Shown: in pieces, positions 45,690 to 55,243 of the stretch
Numbering within the stretch: the first letter of the stretch is position 1
Layout: each line of letters starts with the position of its first letter
NCBI GenBank assembly: GCA_033816765.1
Contig: CM066298.1
Location: 2,232,001-2,296,000, forward strand
Length of the DNA: 64,000 bases
Origin: Nothopassalora personata
Lineage: Eukaryota; Ascomycota; Dothideomycetes; Mycosphaerellales; Mycosphaerellaceae
Direction of reading: 5' to 3'
Notes under the pieces: generated by a model
Databases searched by the model: none
What the model was told of the DNA's origin: nothing
What the model saw: the letters and a program-made list of their open reading frames with translations, nothing else
Made by a program: the position numbers and the translations under genes

Positions 45690-48600
45690 CTACTACCTTA
45701 TAACGGTTATAGGGACATACGCTAAGAGGCATACTTAAGCGTAGCTCTCTACCTACTACTTCCTCTCTTTTTCTTTAAACATTAACACTATTACTAGAAC
45801 TACTAATATATCTATCTACTACTATACACATTAGACGGTTCTTTAGCCTCTCTCTTTACGACCTTAACCTTCTTTAAAGCCCCTACCCCGATACTAAGCT
45901 TTTAAAGCTTACTAATACTCTAGAGTAGCACTACGAGATAGCTAGCTCTTACGATCTTACTACTAGCGAATCCTAGTTATTATAGCTTTAGCTAGTCTAT
46001 CGTTACGCCCGGCTAGCTCGAGTATAGCGCTTACTAGTACTATTACTAGGCTTACCCGCCTACCTTAGACCTTATTCGAGTCCCTTCGCCTACCGGATAA
46101 CGTTAAGCATGTCCTTACTAACACGAACACGCCGAAGTCCGCCGCTAATGTTATGTTCCGAGAGCTTAGTCCTTAGAAGCGGGTTAAGGTATTAAAGGAC
46201 TTCTATAAGGGCTTTAAGAAGGTGTTCGAAGACTACTCCGTCTAGGTTAACCTATTTTTCGAGGAAGTTAAGAGCGGCATAGGTAAGAGCTACTAGGATA
46301 AATTCCTTAGTAATAAGAAGCTCGATGTCTTATTTCCCATCGTCGGTAAGATTCGTAAGACCGGTTTAGAGATTCGTAACCGAGAGAAGACTCTTCGCGC
46401 TACGCTTACCCGCTACTAGCTATAGTAGATAGACAATAAGATTCTTAATCGACGCGTTATCTCCGAGCTTTATAGTACTAACAGCGGGCGCCGCTAGTTC
46501 ACGGCCTTTATTAATAAGTACCTAGACTATAGTAGGGCTATTAGTAGAATTTAGAGGGCATTAATCTAGCGTATAAGGATCGGCCGAAAGGGCATAGATC
46601 GTAAGCGAATTCTAGAGCCTAGTAATCTTACCCGGTGCGATAGGGAGGCTAAAGCACGTAGCATTAATCCGTAGTCGGCTAAGAGTAGGGAGATTATTAG
46701 AAGACACCGCCTAGCCGTCTATAAGGATGGCCTTCTATACTTTATAGAGGGTACTATTACTAAGAAGTCCGCGTCCCTAGAGGACAGTATAGATTAACCT
46801 AGACTATCTAGCTAGTAACAGCCTTAGCTACGTTAGCTACTACCGGGTAGTAAAGGTAAAGGACGTATAAAGAGTACTACGCTAACTCTACTAGCCTCTA
46901 CCTAGCCTATAGTCCTATCGAGAGGCGGTCGTAAGTCGAGTCGACTTAAGTAGCTCCGTATAGGCGAGACTATAGGTAAGGGCATAACTGCGCCTACTTA
47001 ATCCTCGCCTAACCGAACGCTAGACGGCGTACCTATACGTAAAGGCAGTCCGCTAGGTACACCGGTTAGCACCCTACAATCCACTCCGGCCCTAACTAAG
47101 AATAGTAATCCGATACTTACTATGTTACCTTCGGCTATAATTAGGGATGTATTAGTCTTTAAGGATTAGATCCTATAGGAAGACGAGGCCCTCCGGATTA
47201 AGCGCGCTAACTATACCTATAATGAACGGTACTATAGCATTAAGTTTAGAAACTCAATTAATGTAGATAGCATTAACTAGCTACCTAAGTACCGGATAGC
47301 GGGCCTTAAGATGCTCGAATATGCTATCTCGTAGGTTCTTAAGAGGGATAGTAAGGTTAGCGCTATAATGTACGATTAGTATATTCGAGATTTCTACTAT
47401 AAGGCCCTCTACTTTATTACAATTCCCGGTATTACCGCTAATACCCTATGTGAGTACGCGCTTAAGGTCTAAGACTAGCTCTTTAAAGGTAAGAGTTTTT
47501 TAGCTATTAAGGTGAAGAATGGGTCGTGGTTTCGCCCTAATAAGCGGAGTTAGAAGACTATTAACCCGCTTAGCTACCTCCGTGTTCGAGGTAAAGTCGG
47601 CACTACGAGTAGTATCGTTACATATACTAACTATAACTAGATCCTCGACAAATTTAGTATTAATAAAGCTAACTAAGCCGATCTTAATAGCACCGGTACC
47701 TACATTAATAGTAATATACTATACTAGTATAATAACGCTAAACTAGCGCCGCGGGTTAAAACAGTTAGAGAGATAATAAGTCGAGAATTCGACGTGTACC
47801 GATAGTACCTACGAGAATTGAATAAGGTTAGCGGCGTCTACTAGAACATATAGTATTTTCTAAGCTAATAGATTATACGATAAGACCCCGGGCTATAGCT
47901 CTTATAAGTAGCGCTATACCCTTAACACTATACTCGGTTCATCTCCTTCCCTAGGCCTACGATTTTTAGCTTTAATAGGGCTTATTAAGGGGGTAATGCG
48001 AACGCTATAGTGTAACATGCTAGGGTCGACTTAAACCTCGAAATTGAAAACTACTAGACTAGTAACCGGCTTAATATGCTATACTCTCTTAACTTAGAGG
48101 GCACTAGTAGGCCGGAGTTTTTACACGGTTTCTATAAGTAAGGGAATGCTATAGAGTTTATCTAGTAGTGCCGGATTAACGACTACATAGAAGACGGCCG
48201 ATTTAAGCGTTTCTTCTCGGTTAGGGTTTAGAATTACCTAAGTAAGAATAGCATTAGCTAGTTTAGAGAGGATCTAAGCGCTAGGCAAATACGGGTAACT
48301 ACTATAGGCGTTCTAATAAGGTAGGCCGTATATAAGAAGACGCTACGTTAGATTAACCCTTACTTTATCGAGTTCCGCAACGATAACTATCTTAAACTCT
48401 AGCGAAGCTAGAGCATACACTAGGTAATAGACCTCTATCGTGACTTTAAGACGCTAAGTAAGAGCGCTATAGGGTTTAAGTATTAACGCCTAGTACCCGG
48501 CTATCCTTTTCCTACGGCCGTACACCTTAGTAGCATTAGCCCTCTATCTAATGCCCTAGCGGGTTTAAAGTCTTAGAACGATAACGAAGTTATCCTTAAT

Positions 48601-48960
48601 ACTAGAAAGTAGCTTATTGCTACGGTCCGCCTAGACTCGGAGCTCTTCTATAAGAAGATATATAATTAGCGCGTCCGAGCTATGAAATTAATAGATAAGT
48701 AGCTTAGCTTAGTTACTACTCTCGAGTAGATATGCTTTATAAGCGAAGGGCGTAATAAGAGCTTCTTCCGTAACTACTATAGGAACTTTACTAACTAGCC
48801 GCTTAGGGACGCGTCTAATAAGACTAGTGTTAGCTACGACAACGAGTAGGTCTAGATAAAGGAGTTATGTAAGAATAAGTAGAACTAAGTAGTTAGTACG
48901 GATTTATAGGCTCCTAGTTTCTAGTTAATTTTCCGGCTATAGCTATAGCCTATAGGTACT
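45690..48960 (+). pseudogene. Unassigned third ORF of element I (RIP-broken)
   Basis: One plus-strand frame runs about 1000 codons; every interruption I checked is TAG or TAA at a likely Gln or Trp position. Readable stretches include FESLRLPDNVKHVLTNTNTP (46070), FPIVGKIRKTGLEIRNREKT (46333), DRKRILEPSNLTRCDREAKA (46596) and IIRRHRLAVYKDGLLYFIEG (46690). Near 48970 a short TTCTAG repeat gives an FQ-like tract. I do not recognise a domain: no obvious env features (signal peptide, fusion peptide) and no transmembrane stretch stand out. It may be a captured gene or a lineage-specific element protein. Confidence 0.55.
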
Positions 48961-49424
48961 AGTTTCTAGTCCTAATTCTAGTTCTAGTTCTAGTTAATGC
49001 TTCGGGTACGGGTGCTTCTAGTCCTTAGATCTTACTTGTTTCTTATAGTTACTTATCTTCCCTTAACTAACTTTCTAGCTACGCGATAGACTCGTCTTTA
49101 GATTCATTAGGTTACTAGTACTAATACTTACTTATTTCATAAATGGCGTTTGCATTATTCGACTATCTAGCCCGTTCGATTAATGCTAATATAGCTACCT
49201 ATTCCCTCGCTAGTTTCGTAGTATACGTTAACGTAGTGCGACGGGCGCGAGTCGCGGTTATTAACGTTACTATTACGGTCTCTATTAGAAGAATCCTTTC
49301 GATCTTTATAAACTATTGCTAGTAGGGCCTAGGATTGCCTAACATCTTATATGTTAAGCTAAATAATAGGTGCCCGGGCTTACTACTTTAGAACCTAAGG
49401 ACAGGTTCGTAATAGGGGAGGATA

Positions 49425-49795
49425 TATTAACGACTAATAGGTTGTATTAACCTTAGGTTTAGAGGGGGGTCCCTTAGGTCTAACTTGCCCTAATTTCATT
49501 TAGGTTTAATTAGACATTTAGGTAAGCTAGTAGGACCTAGTATAGCGGCTAAGATATATACTACGCAGTTAAGCATTATAAGCGTAGCATTAAGGAAACA
49601 ATTCAATTCATACCTCTCGAGTAGAGGGCATAGGGGTTTAAGTCCGCTAATTCTCTTGTTTATCTAGCTACTACGCTACTCGTTACGTGACCTAATTTCA
49701 CGGTCCCGGGACCGGTAAATACCCCTGCTTACATAAGCGCCGCTCTATACCACCACAACTCGGACAGGCCTATATAGGGTGGTTAGTAGACGTTA
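49425..49795 (+). repeat. 3' LTR of element I
   Basis: 371 bp. The palindrome variant sits at 49695-49720. It is followed directly by D sequence (tagtagctaaatataaggcg). Confidence 0.9.
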
Positions 49796-49799
49796 ATAG

Positions 49800-51444
49800 T
49801 AGCTAAATATAAGGCGTTAGCGAAGGTAATATAAGGCGTAGAAGGGAGCGTATAGACTATATATCTAGCCCTAACCCTTTAGTAGCTAGATATAAGGGCC
49901 TTACCCTTTAGATATAACTTTCCTATTTTATTAATAATATAGAGGGGAGGCCTTATTCGATAGTATCTATATAGGAGAGAGGCCTCCCCCCGATAGTAAC
50001 ATTAGAGGAGATAGGAGAGGGGAGAGAAGATGGGAGAGAAGAGTATTTATTTATAAAAATAAAAATAAAAAAGTAAACTTTTATAGAGGCGTAATATAGA
50101 GGCGCTACGCTAATAGAAGATAGGCGCGTAGTAGGCGGCTAGTAGGCGCGGAGCGCGCAATTACTCGTTATTATCCTCCTCCTTATTATTATCCTTATTA
50201 TAGTCGCCCCGTAGGGTAGGCGGTAGAAACGCCCTATTAGCGGCGGTAGTATTAATATTCCTAGCCTATAAAAACTATAACCGCGGTTAGTATAGAACAC
50301 GTATATCCTATATATACTACTTATAGCGCGGCTAAGCTCGAATAGCCTATTAAGGGCCCTATTCTACTCTTACTATAGTACTACGGACGTAGTAGTAGCG
50401 GCGGAGGCGGGAGCGGTAGTAGTAGAGGCGCCTATAAAGCGTACGCGGGTATTACCTATACGCTTATTCTTATATACGCTATACTACCTCTTACCCTAGG
50501 AGAAGGTTAGCCGATTTATATAAGGAGCGATAGTACGGCGTACGTAGCGAGCGTACGGAACACTTAGGAGGCGTAGTACTTATACCTAAGATCTACTCGC
50601 CTAGGTTAGCATATAGGTAGTACTACTCGTCTAGAGTATCCTATCCCTCCTAGGTAGGAGGATCGCTAAGCTTATAGATAAGCTTATTATGCTAGGCACG
50701 CGCGGTACGTAGGCGAGCTACTAGCTAAGCGATAGTAACGCTAGTATTACTTACGTACGAGTACCTACTTATCCTATAGCGCCTATACTTCCTAAGTAGC
50801 TCGCCGGTAGTAATACTATTATACGTATCTAGCTCGTCTAATATACGGTTAGTAAGCGTATCGTAAGCGATAAGCGTAGTAAATACTTACTAGTTACGAA
50901 GTATAGTAGATAGCGTAGGCATATCTTAATATCTATACCTAGACGCTTAGCTAGTAATAACTTAGGGGTCTACGGTCCTAGTACGCTAAACTTACGCTTT
51001 ACTAGCGTATCTAGTACGCTAAGCGCGCTAGATATCTATAGTAGTACTAGTAATAGTATTAGTAGTACTAATAGGCCTCCTATAAGGGTCTCCTAGCGTA
51101 GTTAATCCTAAATAGCTTCCTTAGAGGCTATAGTAGTACTAGCAAGTTACTAGGTAGTAGCTAGTAAGGAGCTAGTAGATCGCTAGTAGTACGGGTATAG
51201 TACGCTACGAGAACATAGTACGAGTAAGAAGAAGGAAAAGGGGGAAGAGGGTATACTTCTTAAACCCTCGAGTTAGTTAACCGGGTAACTATAACTTTAA
51301 CCGCCTATACCCCGATAACAAAACGTACGAGACACGTAGGCGGGTCGTATAGTAACGGAACCTACGAGAAGTAGATAGATTAACTATATAGAAACCTTCT
51401 AAAGCCGTAAGCTAAGGGTAGCTCGTCCTAGAAGGGGAGGTAGT
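49800..51444. other. Region between chromodomain and 3' LTR of element D
   Basis: Homologous to 5910-7640 of C in reverse. No domain is recognised; a possible antisense ORF is as weak as in C. A purine tract GAAGGGGAGGTAGT abuts the 3' LTR at 51445, confirming orientation. An AAAATAAAAATAAAA-type low-complexity run lies near 50055-50075. Confidence 0.4.
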
Positions 51445-51636
51445 TATAAGGGTAGCCTATAGCTAACCCTTATATATAATATACGGCTATACCCGGCTTA
51501 GTAAGCTACACGTAACGCGTATACGTACACTAAGCGACGCGTATAGCATCTATAGAAGAAGGTAAGCTTTAGTTTATCTACAATTAGAAGATCGTAGGCG
51601 TACTATATATTATAACATCCCCTTATAGTTCTTATA
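51445..51636 (+). repeat. 3' LTR of element D
   Basis: 192 bp, matching 17284-17475 with transitions. It joins B-family sequence (element J) at 51637. Confidence 0.88.
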
Positions 51637-52375
51637 CTTATAGTAGTCCTCCTTTTTTAGTATAGCTACCGTATATATTTAGACTAGATTCGAGAAGGTA
51701 TTACGTAAGTATCTAATCTTAGCGTTATTAGACTAGTCTTCCCCCCGGTACTTAGTAGGACCCCGTCGAATTTTATCTAGTAATCGTGCTAAGATTAGCT
51801 ATTTACGTATCTAATCTTAGTAAGTTACTCGAAGGCCTTAGCGCGCTCGTTACTATCCCTAAAAACTTTCTCTAGCTACGCAAAGAAGATAACGGGGTCC
51901 TTCCTATATTTACCGTCCCCTTTCTCCTATAAATATTATATCCTAGTACGCTAACTAGCTATTAGAGTATCGTTAACTACATCCTAATAGAACTCGTTAG
52001 AGAGCGTCGGTTTTAGGGCGGATCGTACCCTAAAAGCGCTCTTTATCCTTAGGAAGTAGTTGTAAAAAGTCTCTACTCTACTATCCTATATCGGCGGGTT
52101 CTAACTCCTAGGTCCCGACGGTTCTCTACCGGCCCTCGGCGTAACTATAGCGGTATTTAATATCTATAGTAGCTACCTAATTAGGTCTTCTATAGGCGTA
52201 TTATCTTAGGTAGACGGTAATACCGTAGGTATCGATTATTATTGAGCGTTTTCTAACTCTTTTAGGGTAACTTACGTCGTAATTAATTTAGCCTATATTT
52301 CTTTTTATCGCTAGTATAGTTATTAGAGTATAAGCTAAAAGCTCTTATTTAAGGTACCTACTCCGGAATTCTCGC

Positions 52376-52453
52376 GTCGTCCTATAGAGAGCGCCTTCAC
52401 GCGGCGGACGACGTAAGTATCTTCGTTACGACGAAGAGAAACTAAGACTCTCT
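52376..52453 (+). ncRNA. HDV-like self-cleaving ribozyme at the 5' end of retroposon copy 2
   Basis: Same sequence and fold as 33267-33344: P1 52376-52382 with 52406-52412, L3 TTCACGC at 52396-52402, P4 hairpin 52420-52437, candidate catalytic C at 52442, P2 closing strand 52448-52453. The first base follows the target duplication directly. Confidence 0.82.
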
Positions 52454-53140
52454 CTCTCGAAAAATACAAGCCTACTCGACTCGAAACAAGAAAAGACAGG
52501 TCGGACGAACCGAACGAACGAGATACGCTCAAAATCTACAAACAAGAACTCCGGAACTGCGAGAAGGGAAAGCGACGTACATAGCGTACACGTCGCTCGA
52601 ACAACGAAGGCGCTGTCTACCTGTCGTCCCGGCAAACCACGTAAACTGCCGGCTGGAACCAAGAGAGGCGTTTAGGGGCGCAAACCACGTATACTGCACG
52701 GCTGGAACCAAGAGAGGCCGAGGGGGGGACGACAGCGAGGCCACTGCGACCGAGGAGCTACACTCGAGACCGGAGAACGCGACTGGATTGAAACAGAGGC
52801 AACGGGTGTTTCTTGGGATTTTGCTCGGTGCGTACGGGTACGGCCGGCTTGGCTTTTTAAAACAAGAACGAGACACGGGCGCAAAACTTGTCTCGCCCGG
52901 GGCAAGGCGACAAACCGCAATTCTCGACAAGACACGACTACCGGGTACGCGCGTACTACGCCGCAATATATTCGATTTACGGTTCGAATAGCGAGCGTTG
53001 CTCGCATCTTTTAAGGAGTTTTTACGTCCGGGGTACGACGGGGCTTTTCTCCTTCTCTCAAATTTTGGTCTCGTTCTCGAGACCCGTGTTGCATAGTCTT
53101 TGACTCAAATAGCACGTTAATGGAATAATCAATCAATCAA
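52376..53140 (+). mobile_element. Short non-autonomous non-LTR retroposon, copy 2
   Basis: 765 bp, with every base I compared equal to copy 1 except for one additional AATC tail unit. It is flanked by a different 14-bp target duplication, tccggaattctcgc (52362-52375, 53141-53154), inside J's gag remnant. It is not RIPped, although a duplicate of this size lies 19 kb away. The same opposite-strand ORFs occur here and are treated as chance. Confidence 0.87.
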
Positions 53141-53228
53141 TCCGGAATTCTCGCTACCCGGCGACGCTATTACTTATACCGTCTCTTTAATAGTATATAC
53201 CTAGTTAATTTAAATAGATCGAACTTAA

Positions 53229-53398
53229 TATTACGGGTAAATAACGTATATGCTAAAGTTCTATAAGGTATATAATAAGCTTAATACGGAAGAAAGGAGA
53301 AGTCGGACGTAGTCTAAAGTAAAGGTACCGGACTTTAATCCGGACGTATAGGCGTATAGGCGTAGCCCGTACTAAGAGATAAGGGCTCGTCCCTTATA
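53229..53398 (-). repeat. 5' LTR of element J
   Basis: Homologous to B's 162-bp LTRs. It begins TATTACGGG and ends CGTCCCTTATA. The 8-bp duplication near 53345-53362 accounts for the extra length. Confidence 0.82.
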
Positions 53399-53880
53399 CT
53401 ACTACGTTCTTCTTACTAATAAAGATTAACTAGGCTAAGCGTCTTTAGGCTTAGAACGAGGCTAAGAAAGAAGCTACTATTACTAATAAGTAACTTAAGA
53501 AGGAGGCCTTATAAGCTAAGTAATAAGTAGCGAAGGTTATAGTAGTATAGCGTAAGTAAGACCGTATTATAAAGGCTAAGTAGAAGGAGCTTAAGAAGGC
53601 TTAGATTATAGTAGCTAAGGAGCTTAAGAAATAACTACTATATACGCTTTAATAGTCTATAAAGAAGCTAAGGTAATAACGTAAGCCTAAGTAGCTAATT
53701 ATAAGACTTAAGGTATATATAACCGAAGATAAGGTAGTTAAAGAGCCGCATAGTCTAATTTAGCTAAGAATAGACCGAGGGCGAGTAGTAATATAACTAT
53801 ATAGCTATAGTAATAAAAGTTAAATAGACAATAGAGCGCTATTTAGAGATAATCTAGTACTAATATGAAGCTAATCCGTT
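53399..53880 (+). pseudogene. RIP-decayed lysine-rich tail, possibly of a DDE transposase
   Basis: One plus-strand frame between about 53450 and 53770 gives repeated AK/KELKKA text (KELKKA, VAKELKK, SIKKLR, RKPK) ending near VYITEDKVVKE. Basic coiled-coil tails of this kind close many fungal pogo-type transposases. No catalytic motif, inverted repeat or start is left, so the assignment is tentative. Confidence 0.3.
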
Positions 53881-53899
53881 TAGTAGTCAATAAGATACA

Positions 53900-54354
53900 C
53901 CTTGTTAAACAACATAAATTAAAACGATATAACCGTGCACGCGGTGCACCTGACTTATAGAACTAGTATGAACACACATCCGCGATGGAATCGACACGCC
54001 AAAGATGCTGCTGCAGGCTCCATGCTTCCTGCCAGGGTGCCCCTTGTGACGTCTCGCCTTCTGCGACATGGACGATCGTTAGCCACGACTTCTCTGCTAC
54101 TCCAGACTGTCTGCAGGTGACGATACCACAATAAGCCACAATACGCTGGCCTTATTTGCAAGGATGCGAGACAACGATTGGATGACCATGGACGGCCTAC
54201 GAGTTCGCAACGCTGGAGCGCATGGAGAACGCCGGAGCAAAATGGCACGACATGTGCGTTGAGCTACAAAGACTACCGAGCATATGTGCGTATCAATGGC
54301 AGGCCATCCTCGCAATTAAGCCTCCACGAGCGCAAGCGCCCTGTTTCACCATGA
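53900..54354. other. Non-RIPped low-copy stretch without a supported gene
   Basis: Base composition changes abruptly near 53930 to balanced sequence with normal CA/TG content. Several short ORFs overlap on both strands, none with a recognisable domain. It may be the 5' part of the degraded gene whose SANT-like piece follows. Confidence 0.4.
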
Positions 54355-54510
54355 CCCGAAGAAGACGCGACGTTGCGACATCTTCGCGAGGAGCTCAAGC
54401 TTGATTGGCGAGCGGTTCCGCTGAAGTTTTCGAATATAACGGTGAAGGCAGCCCAGGAACGATATCATGGACTCGCAAAGCGCGCACGCAAAACCGAGGA
54501 GGAGCGATGA
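54355..54510 (+). pseudogene. SANT/Myb-like domain fragment
   Basis: The frame reads PEEDATLRHLREELKLDW, then RAVPLKFSNITVKAAQERYH, then GLAKRARKTEEER and a stop. The spacing (EED, L..LR.E, W...P..F, T..A.Q.RY) fits a SANT/Myb DNA-binding helix trio. A TGA precedes it in frame at 54352, and I find no joined upstream exon, so it may be an exon end, or a broken gene. It is not RIPped. Confidence 0.42.
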
Positions 54511-54856
54511 CACCCGGCATATTGAAACAGTCCGAAGATGGCGTTGCTCGGCCTGTCCAGACGTTTGGTCATATTCACACTTCATAGAACGCCTCTGCTG
54601 AGACCCTCGCATCACAACAAGCGGGTAGGGCATCACGAAAAATGATGCACCGGTCTCGGTCTCACAGTGTTTGATCCTGGCTTACTCCAAGTCCCGTGCA
54701 ACAAGGACCAGCTGGAAGACCTGCGCAGGCGGAAGGCTGAAGAATTGTTGTCCCGCATCGCTCTGGAAGCACCGCCTCGTCGAGACCTAGACATGCCCAT
54801 TCAGCAGCACTGACCCCAGTCTCAGATCGTACGATGCCATCCCTTCAGCCAATCTA
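54511..54856. other. Non-RIPped spacer
   Basis: Between the SANT-like fragment and the convergent DUF2237-type gene. A short readable stretch (KDQLEDLRRRKAEELLSRIA, about 54700-54760, plus) has a coiled-coil look but no start or neighbouring frame. Confidence 0.35.
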
Positions 54857-55243
54857 TCACTTCTTCGCAGCATACTTCCTCAACTCCTCGATCCCAATAA
54901 CCTCCAGCGCCTTCTCATGCGTAGCATTCAAATCCACCTTCGGCGCCATGTCCGGTCCCATCTCTTTTATCGCCCTTCTAAAATCATCCGCAGCAATGCA
55001 CGTCTTCTGCCCTGCTTTCAGGCCTTTATAGTCGTCGTCTCCATATTCGCATTGGAGGAAGGAGTGTGTAAGCGTTGCGGCTATAGTGAGGTTGCGTTTG
55101 TCGTCGAAGCCGGTGCGGCAGTAGCCGTCTTGGTAGAAGCCGCTTTTGGGGCCTGGGGAGGTGTGTTGGGTTAGGGCGGTGCCGTGGACTGTTGTGATGG
55201 TGTCAGTGCTGGGAGCTTTCAAGGAGCACGGAGGGAGGGTCAC
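54857..55243 (-). CDS. DUF2237-type small protein
   Basis: A 128-residue single-exon ORF on the minus strand, intact and not RIPped. The core fits the DUF2237 family, whose members are about 120-130 aa and have no known activity: SGFYQDGYCRTGFDD (residues 34-48), GLKAGQKTCIAADDFRRAI (74-92) and NATHEKALEVIGIEELRKYA (106-125). The usual Cys in the GxxWC stretch corresponds to Cys82. The N-terminal 25 residues are less typical, so the true start could lie elsewhere or an upstream exon may exist. No signal peptide or membrane segment. It is the only plausible host protein gene in the window; the overlapping plus-strand ORFs are shadows. Confidence 0.72.
   Translation of the reverse strand: MTLPPCSLKAPSTDTITTVHGTALTQHTSPGPKSGFYQDGYCRTGFDDKRNLTIAATLTHSFLQCEYGDDDYKGLKAGQKTCIAADDFRRAIKEMGPDMAPKVDLNATHEKALEVIGIEELRKYAAKK

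Larger units (their letters stand above)
38072..49795 (+). mobile_element. Large gypsy-type element I (11.7 kb) with a third ORF
   Basis: 370/371-bp LTRs (38072-38441, 49425-49795) start TATTAACGAC (TG to TA) and end GAC(A/G)TTA. A purine tract AATAGGGGAGGATA abuts the right LTR, which fixes plus orientation. Short duplication atag (38068-38071, 49796-49799). Inside: a leader, a gag-like ORF, gypsy-type pol, then an unassigned third ORF of about 3 kb. A 26-bp palindrome recurs in both LTRs and at the two ORF borders. It is inserted downstream of D's chromodomain. All ORFs are RIP-broken. Confidence 0.85.
17284..51636 (+). mobile_element. Chromovirus D (C family), full length, split by elements E and I
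   Basis: Second copy of the C family on the plus strand, with 192-bp LTRs at 17284-17475 and 51445-51636. E interrupts it in integrase at 21174/37038: removing E and one acggt restores the C sequence, seen reversed near 8690. I interrupts downstream of the chromodomain at 38071/49796, and here too the join matches C (reversed near 7650). Its own length without inserts is about 6.8 kb. The immediate flanks do not give a clean target duplication (ttact versus cttat). Confidence 0.85.
51637..53398 (-). mobile_element. Element J: B-family gypsy fragment (gag part and 5' LTR)
   Basis: Collinear with B from about 4785 to 5757, so only the gag part and the 5' LTR remain, minus orientation. It is truncated at 51637, where D's LTR abuts. 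The short retroposon copy 2 splits it at 52375/53141. The LTR at 53229-53398 is 170 bp because of a small tandem duplication (GGCGTATA). It is heavily RIPped. Confidence 0.85.

Noticed and set aside
45690..48960. Envelope gene in element I
   Set aside because: Position fits, but no signal peptide, fusion peptide or membrane anchor can be read; kept as unassigned.
53935..54636. Several 60-97 residue ORFs on both strands of the non-RIPped island
   Set aside because: Mutually overlapping, no domain; only the SANT-like frame has recognisable spacing.
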